Assembly: GCA_001023575.1 (NCBI GenBank) | Contig: CP011489.1 | Location: 1,487,001-1,551,000, forward strand | Direction: 5' to 3' | From: Actinobacteria bacterium IMCC26256 | GTDB taxonomy: Bacteria; Actinomycetota; Acidimicrobiia; IMCC26256 | Length of the DNA stretch: 64,000 nucleotides | Part shown: positions 61,702 to 64,000 of the stretch, piece by piece | How positions within the stretch are numbered: position 1 is the first letter of the stretch | Layout: each line of letters begins with the position of its first letter | Translations under genes and position numbers: made by a program | Notes under the pieces: generated by a model | What the model saw: only the letters and a program-made list of their open reading frames with translations | Database searches by the model: none | What the model was told of the DNA's origin: nothing

Positions 61702-62925
61702 TCATCTAACTGCTGCACCGGCAAGAAGCAACCTTGCGGTTACATCTGTAGCCACCAAGCGACCCTGCGGGGTGAGCACTAGCGCCCTCCTAGCCTCCGA
61801 CTCTCTTGGTCCCGCGGCCCCCGCTGCGCTCGGAACCCACTTGGCGAGACCACCATCGATGAGGTCTCTCACCACTGAGTCCGCTGCCTCACTTGGGGTA
61901 ACTCCGGCACGCGTCCGGAGTCGAAGCGAGAATGCCTCCTCCAATCGCAGACCCGCCTCAATCTCTTCAGATCCTGAGATGGCATCTCGACCCGCCTCAA
62001 CGCGCTCGATAAATCTCTCGGGGGTACGCACGTTCCACCACCTTCGCCCACCGCTGTGACCGTGAGCAGCGCATCCAACTGTCGCGAAATCTCCGCCTAG
62101 CCAGTAGACAAGATTATGGCGGCACTCCTCTCCTGCTAACGACCAGTTAGAGATCTCATACCAGTTGTAACCCGCAGCCTTGAGTAAACCCTCGGCCAGA
62201 AGGTACGCATCGGCCTGGCGATCGTCATCAGGGCCTTCTTCGCCGCTTGCAACGCGTTGCCCAAATGGGGTGGCTGGCTCAACGGTCAATGCATATGCAC
62301 TGATGTGCTCCGGAGCAAGGGCGATCACTCCCTCAAGAGTGGCTCGCCAATCATCTATCGACTCTCCAGGCGTTCCATAGATGAGGTCAAGGTTTAAGCG
62401 CTTAATACCAGCAGCGCGCGCATTAGTAACTGCAAGGAGGACATTCTCAGGGTTATGGGTTCGCCCCAGGGCTGCGAGTACACGCGGCTCGAGGGACTGC
62501 ACTCCAAATGACAAGCGATTAACCCCTGCTTGCGCATATGCATCCAAACGCTGCGCATCCGCGGCATCCGGATTGCACTCAACTGTTATCTCAGCACTAG
62601 CCGTACGCGGAATTGCGGAGAGTATTCGAGCTAGTTGGTCTCCGCTTAGCAGTGAGGGTGTACCTCCGCCAAAGAAGATGCTCGTCGCATCACGAAGGCC
62701 TTCGCTGCGCTGCCTGTAAATATCTTTGACACAGGCATCTACGTAGTCATCAATGAGGTGGGAGCGATCAGCCCATGTTGCAAAGTCGCAGTAATCGCAT
62801 CGGTGTGAACAGAACGGGATATGCACATACGTACCGAAAGCATCAGGGGTCAGATCTAGGGGTGCGAACCAATCATCGACGGGCGCCTGAGGCACGCCTA
62901 AATCCTTATCTGCGTCCGGCTCCAT
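61702..62925 (-). CDS. hemW: HemW-like radical SAM protein
   Basis: 407 residues. The CxxxCxxC motif VHIPFCSHRCDYCDF gives Cys39, Cys43 and Cys46, followed by SIFFGGGTPSLLSGDQLARI, RLSFGVQSLEP and a HemN-like C-terminal domain. Once called coproporphyrinogen oxidase; HemW is now seen as a haem chaperone lacking that activity. Its stop is 3 bp from the CIRCE-like site. It is divergent from the acyl-CoA dehydrogenase with 48 bp between starts. Confidence 0.95.
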   Translation of the reverse strand: MEPDADKDLGVPQAPVDDWFAPLDLTPDAFGTYVHIPFCSHRCDYCDFATWADRSHLIDDYVDACVKDIYRQRSEGLRDATSIFFGGGTPSLLSGDQLARILSAIPRTASAEITVECNPDAADAQRLDAYAQAGVNRLSFGVQSLEPRVLAALGRTHNPENVLLAVTNARAAGIKRLNLDLIYGTPGESIDDWRATLEGVIALAPEHISAYALTVEPATPFGQRVASGEEGPDDDRQADAYLLAEGLLKAAGYNWYEISNWSLAGEECRHNLVYWLGGDFATVGCAAHGHSGGRRWWNVRTPERFIERVEAGRDAISGSEEIEAGLRLEEAFSLRLRTRAGVTPSEAADSVVRDLIDGGLAKWVPSAAGAAGPRESEARRALVLTPQGRLVATDVTARLLLAGAAVR

Positions 62926-62973
62926 GGCTCCATCGTCGCACTCCGCAGGGCTCTAGCGCGTAAACTCGGGGAA

Positions 62974-64000
62974 ATGACTGACGGATCAAGCAGCCGCAGC
63001 GCAGATTCGTCGGAGGTGGTTATGAGCGAGTCCGGTATTGCGGCGCCACATGGCGAGAAGAGTGCAGGCGATGCGATAACAGCACTCATGGATGAGCTAG
63101 CACCTGATGGCGAGTTCCCAAAGGAGTGGCTGCGCCGATTTGCTGCGAGCGGATTTGCAGCCCCTCACTGGCCGAGACCGTGGGGACTAGAGGCCTCCGC
63201 TGCAGAGCAGATTCAGATCGACGAGGCTCTGCGATCTCGAGATGCTCCAAGGCCCATGAACCCGATTGGGATTGGTTGGGCTGGCCCCACACTCCTTGTT
63301 GCAGGTACGCCTGAGCAGCACGAGAAGTGGCTACCCGGGATCCTTGATGGCTCCGAACTCTGGTGCCAACTTTTTAGTGAGCCCGGTGCTGGAAGCGACC
63401 TTGCATCACTGAGCACAACCGCGACACGCGATGGCGACGAGTTCGTCGTAAACGGACAGAAGGTATGGACGACGCTTGGGCACGTTGCCCGCTGGGGAAT
63501 TCTCTTGGCGCGCACCGACCCCGAGGCGAGCAATCAGAGCGGTATTACATACTTCATTCTCGATATGCAGTCACCCGGCGTTGAGGTGCGACCCCTTGTT
63601 CAGATGACGGGCACGCATGAGTTCAACGAGGTCTTCTTCACGGATGTTCGCATTCCAGTCGCCAATGTTGTCGGCGACATAAACGACGGCTGGCGATTAG
63701 CCAAGGTAACGCTCGGCAACGAGAGGGTCTCACTCTCAGGAGAAGGCGCACTCTGGGGGCGCGGCCCGACTGCGGGGGATCTCATTGAGATCGTACGAAA
63801 GAGTGGAGGAAGCAGTGATCCTCAAATGCGTCAACGCATAGCGGCGCTGCACATCGAGAGCGAGGTACTGCGTTTCATAAGACTTCGCAGCGTCGCTGCT
63901 GTACTGCGAGGCCTAGAGCCTGGGCCCGAGGCGAGTGTTCGTAAGGCGATAGCGGATGAGCACGGCCAGCACATCATGGGGCTTGCTCTCGAATTAGCAG
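62974..64000 (+). CDS. Acyl-CoA dehydrogenase, 3' end outside window
   Basis: The frame is open from ATG 62974 (GGGGA upstream) to the window end, 342 codons. Central domain: WCQLFSEPGAGSDLASLSTT is the FAD-binding signature, then NGQKVWTTLGHVARWGILLAR and VRIPVANVVGDINDGWRLAK. It oxidises an acyl-CoA with FAD. The N-terminal extension of ~40 residues is polar. Its shape and VVGDINDGW motif fit the large acyl-CoA dehydrogenase group acting on unusual or branched substrates; the exact one is open. The C-terminal catalytic base is not included. Confidence 0.95.
   Translation, partial: MTDGSSSRSADSSEVVMSESGIAAPHGEKSAGDAITALMDELAPDGEFPKEWLRRFAASGFAAPHWPRPWGLEASAAEQIQIDEALRSRDAPRPMNPIGIGWAGPTLLVAGTPEQHEKWLPGILDGSELWCQLFSEPGAGSDLASLSTTATRDGDEFVVNGQKVWTTLGHVARWGILLARTDPEASNQSGITYFILDMQSPGVEVRPLVQMTGTHEFNEVFFTDVRIPVANVVGDINDGWRLAKVTLGNERVSLSGEGALWGRGPTAGDLIEIVRKSGGSSDPQMRQRIAALHIESEVLRFIRLRSVAAVLRGLEPGPEASVRKAIADEHGQHIMGLALELA

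Overview
The window is one stretch of an actinobacterial chromosome of moderate GC. The actinobacterial markers are a WhiB7-type WhiB protein, a BldD-like regulator, a LexA box of the TCGAAC-N4-GTTCGA type, DUF222/HNH genes, a caa3-type cytochrome oxidase with a haem c subunit II, and the gene order hrcA-dnaJ-rsmE-(bldD)-phoH-ybeY-corC-era. My best guess is an aerobic, heterotrophic member of Acidimicrobiia; that class-level placement is inference and was not tested against any database.

Layout. 1-20 kb is a mixed accessory region: an HNH nuclease fragment, a sulfite-oxidase-type molybdoenzyme, a pentapeptide-repeat protein, two GST-like proteins behind a tiny ORF and a structured leader, bioB, an RNase H / zinc-ribbon / phosphatase cluster, a class A PBP, a sulfatase, a TetR regulator facing a duplicated membrane protein, a PrsW protease, a fatty acid desaturase and an alkylsulfatase-like MBL hydrolase. 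20.8-23.3 kb holds tRNA-Val, a hairpin-rich element, whiB7 with a long attenuator leader, and a second HNH gene carrying a perfect SOS box. 23.4-29.5 kb encodes two inositol monophosphatase-like enzymes, a mobA-fdhD-fdhF-like molybdenum operon and phhB. 29.6-32.4 kb is one large secreted subtilase. 32.84-35.47 kb is a small genomic island bounded by a 45-bp perfect repeat of the 3' half of a CAU-anticodon tRNA. From 36.1 to 62.9 kb almost every gene is on the minus strand: hemW, hrcA, dnaJ, rsmE, bldD-like, phoH, ybeY, CNNM, era, ctaC-D-E-F-G, two cupredoxins, uppS, recO, glyS, a J-like/RDD protein, ppdK, dgt, dnaG and rpoD. An acyl-CoA dehydrogenase runs off the right end.

How genes work together. 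Many neighbours overlap by 1-4 bases (ATGA, TAATG), so translational coupling is common. The cta block encodes a full terminal oxidase plus CtaG and two copper-binding-type proteins. mobA, fdhD and the FdhF-like protein form a molybdenum enzyme unit. HrcA and DnaJ lie behind a CIRCE-like operator.

Highlights: (1) a whiB7 leader with an upstream ORF whose last codons lie in an antiterminator arm competing with an intrinsic terminator; (2) a 2.6-kb tRNA-borne island with a GNAT-acyl carrier protein fusion and two exported proteins but no integrase; (3) an SOS box over the start codon of the HNH gene; (4) a recurring habit of short tandem duplications (12-28 bp units) exactly at gene ends and starts. 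No rRNA, CRISPR array or insertion sequence was seen.
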